DNA from: Leptospira yanagawae serovar Saopaulo str. Sao Paulo = ATCC 700523
Lineage (GTDB): Bacteria > Spirochaetota > Leptospiria > Leptospirales > Leptospiraceae
Length of the DNA: 7,001 nucleotides
Reading direction: 5' to 3'
NCBI RefSeq assembly: GCF_000332475.2
Contig: NZ_AOGX02000046.1
Location: 1 to 7,001 of the forward strand
Under the pieces are notes generated by a model, which made no database searches, was not told where the DNA came from, and was given only the letters and a program-made list of their open reading frames with translations. A program made the translations under genes and the position numbers. Shown here in pieces: positions 5,704 to 7,001 of the stretch; the first letter of the stretch is position 1; every line of letters begins with the position of its first letter.

Positions 5704-5909
5704 AATACTTAAAGAATATAGAAATCAATCAAGAATATTACAATTTAGGAATTGAAAATCGCTATTTATTCATAATAGGTTTTTTCTTAAATATACTACT
5801 CTTTATTTTTCTCACTATATATTTAAATAATTACAAGCTTATGTTTCCTAGCTTTTTTATTTTCAATATTCTTCTATACTATTTATGTTGGTTTAATGAA
5901 GGACATTAA
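5691..5909 (+). pseudogene. Out-of-frame C-terminal part of the cassette 6 gene (two TM segments)
   Basis: The frame entered by a -1 shift at the A8 tract is open for 72 codons and stops at TAA 5907-5909, 14 bp before R''. It would encode residues 168-239: a polar stretch starting TNFIEYLKN, a hydrophobic span at about 192-212, a short NNYK loop, and a second span at about 217-235 ending WFNEGH. No ATG, GTG or TTG suitable for independent translation occurs near its beginning; the only ATG is late (5840 region). The length is unusual for a chance frame in such AT-rich DNA, and its end fits the stop-to-attC spacing of the other cassettes. It could be a broken gene, an assembly homopolymer error, or a programmed or phase-variable extension. 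Confidence 0.6.
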
Positions 5910-5923
5910 ATAAATGAGACGTC

Positions 5924-6086
5924 GCATAACAGCGACTTACCGCTACGCTTCGGGACGAGCCCTCGCTCGGGCTGCGCCAAATTCCCCTTCTGGCATTCAC
6001 CTTGCTTACGCAAGCTACATGCCAGTCCCTAACGTCCCGTTCCGGGACTCAGGGTCGGGGAACTTCGGTAAGTCTATTCGTTATGC
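5924..6086 (+). repeat. attC6 (common subtype, 163 bp), end of cassette 6
   Basis: R'' is GCATAAC (5924-5930) and R' GTTATGC (6080-6086), with L'' GACTTACCG and L' CGGTAAGTC. The left hairpin is AGCCC-TCGCTC-GGGCT, fully paired. The right hairpin is GTCCC-GTTCC-GGGAC. A spurious reading frame of 65 codons crosses the whole site. Confidence 0.88.
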
Positions 6087-6998
6087 GCCAGTCCCTAAAA
6101 AATACTTTTAAAAAACAAATAGAATGAAAAGAAAAAATTTCACAATCCTACTTATTGTAATTCCATTTTCCTTATTCCCAGAAACGCAATTTTTTGGAGG
6201 AAACAATCTTGGATCAGATGAAATGGTTCTTAAAATTGAAGAATCAAAAGCTTTGTATTATTTTAATGGTGAGGGCGATGGATGCGAGGGCTTTCATGCC
6301 AAGTTCTCAAAACAAGGAGAAAATTTCCTTTTTACCGAAGTGAAGTCAAACTGTAATGAAAAGAAAATGAAGGATTTCAAGTGCGTAAATGAAAAAGATA
6401 CTCAATCTTTAATCTTTTCCGACTTCTTAAAATGTGATAATAATTTAATTCTGTATAATAAAAGTAAAAAAGTAATAGAAAACCTAAATAGAAATTACTA
6501 CGGTATTGAAGCTGTTACTTTAGGTTTAAAAAGTGGCATTGCTACCTCAAACCTTAAATATAGAGAAAAACCAGATTTACAATCAAAAACATTTACCTGC
6601 TATTTTACGAATACCGAAGATGAAAAGATTAGAGAGAAAGAAATTAACTTTATTCCTAAAGATACCAGTCTCACTATCATTGCGAAAACTTTGGTAGAAT
6701 ATAATGTCGGAGATAAAAGAAACTTCTGGTATCTAGTATTTCCTTCATCTGACTCATACAATGGATGTTTATTAAAAAGCTCTAAACAGAAGGAAGGATG
6801 GGTTTTTGGTGAATACATTAAAATCGATCAGTAGGGACCAGCGCATAACAGCGACTTACCGCTACGCTTCGGCACAAGGCCTCGCTTGGCCTGCGGCAAA
6901 TTCCCCTTCTGGCATTCGCCTTGCGTTCGCAAGCTACATGCCAGTCCCTAACGTCCCGATGGGACTCAGGGGCGGGGAACTTCGGTAAGTCTAGTTCG
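6081..6998 (+). mobile_element. Integron gene cassette 7 (exported SH3-like protein)
   Basis: The cassette lies between the R' of attC6 and the expected G of attC7 R' at 6998. The inverted repeat spans 6080-6097 and 6832-6849: GTTATGCGC, two mismatches (C/A then A/C), then GTCCCTA. The right arm begins in the stop codon of the gene. Both mismatches would be G.T wobbles on the bottom strand. Confidence 0.83.
6124..6834 (+). CDS. Exported protein with C-terminal bacterial SH3-like domain
   Basis: The product is 236 residues. MKRKNF followed by a hydrophobic stretch to about residue 18 looks like a signal peptide; the cleavage site (around PETQ) is not a textbook one. The middle region (about 25-125) has four cysteines (54, 77, 87, 104) and no recognised motif. 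From about 135 to 233 the pattern fits a bacterial SH3 (SH3b) fold: ATSNLKYREKP as the first strand, IPKDTSLTII, then WYLVFP (Trp202) and a closing GWVFGEYI (Trp226). Cys159 and Cys215 add to a total of six, consistent with disulfides in a periplasmic protein. SH3b domains often bind cell wall or peptides; that role is inferred. The start is the first in-frame ATG after the attC-derived frame; no Shine-Dalgarno sequence is visible. The stop is 8 bp before R''. Confidence 0.8.
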   Translation: MKRKNFTILLIVIPFSLFPETQFFGGNNLGSDEMVLKIEESKALYYFNGEGDGCEGFHAKFSKQGENFLFTEVKSNCNEKKMKDFKCVNEKDTQSLIFSDFLKCDNNLILYNKSKKVIENLNRNYYGIEAVTLGLKSGIATSNLKYREKPDLQSKTFTCYFTNTEDEKIREKEINFIPKDTSLTIIAKTLVEYNVGDKRNFWYLVFPSSDSYNGCLLKSSKQKEGWVFGEYIKIDQ

Positions 6999-7001
6999 AT
7001 A
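6843..7001 (+). repeat. attC7 (common subtype), end of cassette 7; cut by the window edge at R'
   Basis: R'' is GCATAAC (6843-6849), L'' GACTTACCG and L' CGGTAAGTC near the right end. The left hairpin is AGGCC-TCGCTT-GGCCT, as in attC1 apart from one loop base. The right hairpin is GTCCC-GAT-GGGAC. The R' box should start at G6998, but the last four bases read GATA instead of GTTA, so R' is truncated by the window and may be altered. Confidence 0.85.

Larger units (their letters stand above)
5160..6080 (+). mobile_element. Integron gene cassette 6 (membrane-anchored protein with A8 frameshift)
   Basis: The cassette lies between the R' boxes of attC5 and attC6. The inverted repeat spans 5159-5175 and 5914-5930: 17 bp, GTTATGCGAC then A/C mismatch then TCTCAT. 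It is the only cassette whose annotated stop lies far from R'' (220 bp). This gap closes to 14 bp if the reading frame continues past the A8 tract. Confidence 0.85.

Noticed and set aside
6087..6098. Copy of attC-internal sequence GCCAGTCCCTAA at the start of cassette 7
   Set aside because: It resembles the attC interior, but it is matched by the cassette's own right-end repeat (6832-6840 region), so it is explained by the terminal repeat rather than by an attC fragment.
5914..6111. 65-codon frame crossing attC6, and a similar 60-codon frame at 6806-6988 crossing attC7
   Set aside because: Both translate the same attC repeat (residues like RITATYRYAS and YMPVPNVP). The open frame is a by-product of the repeat's GC-rich composition and appears wherever the site does.
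6600..6818. Reverse-strand 72-codon frame
   Set aside because: It is a shadow of the SH3-like gene on the opposite strand.
1137..6998. Repeats as a CRISPR array or as insertion sequences
   Set aside because: Spacing is gene-sized and irregular, the repeats are about 160 bp with branched internal pairing, and no transposase is present. Core boxes and orientation fit attC.

Overview
This window is a stretch of integron gene-cassette array. Seven complete cassettes lie head to tail, all genes on the + strand. They are separated by GC-richer repeats of about 161-164 bp that have the anatomy of attC recombination sites: outer boxes R'' (GCATAAC, GGCTAAC or GTATAAC) and R' (GTTATGC, GTTAGCC or GTTATAC), inner boxes L''/L' (GACTTACCG/CGGTAAGTC, or GCCTTAACG/CGTTAAGGC), and a large multi-hairpin centre. 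The window opens inside one attC and closes at the R' box of another. Neither the integrase gene nor attI is present. From cassette polarity I expect them to the left, which is inference. Long, mostly near-identical attC sites around unrelated genes point to a sedentary chromosomal integron rather than a mobile resistance integron. AT-rich genes, loose spirochaete-type lipoboxes and an aromatic-rich beta-barrel suggest a spirochaete, most likely Leptospira; I hold this only moderately.

Layout: cassette 1 (147-1291) holds two overlapping membrane-protein genes. Cassette 2 (1292-2484) holds a tandem pair of paralogous lipoproteins. Cassette 3 (2485-3457) holds a secreted, probably outer-membrane beta-barrel protein with a TTG start. 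Cassette 4 (3458-4315) holds an HNH-like nuclease and ends in a divergent attC. Cassette 5 (4316-5159) holds a HAD-superfamily hydrolase whose stop codon lies inside the attC. Cassette 6 (5160-6080) holds a membrane-anchored protein that looks broken, or recoded, at an A8 tract. Cassette 7 (6081-6998) holds an exported protein with a C-terminal SH3-like domain.

The least expected observation is that each cassette carries its own terminal inverted repeat of 17-19 bp. It starts with the attC core and runs 10-12 bp beyond it into cassette-specific sequence. All seven repeats are interrupted at position 11 by the same mismatch, A at the left end and C at the right end, which would be a G.T wobble on the bottom strand. 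The left and right arms of one cassette become adjacent to a single attC only in the excised circle. The repeat could therefore lengthen the attC stem specifically in the circular intermediate, and it also gives independent proof of each cassette boundary.

The cassettes do not form a pathway. Each appears to be expressed from outside or from unrecognised promoters, since most leaders are only about 25-50 bp. The content leans to the cell envelope: five of seven cassettes encode membrane, lipo- or exported proteins. Every stop codon lies within about 20 bp of its R'' box, or inside it, except in cassette 6, which fits the rule only if its frame is continued past the A8 tract.
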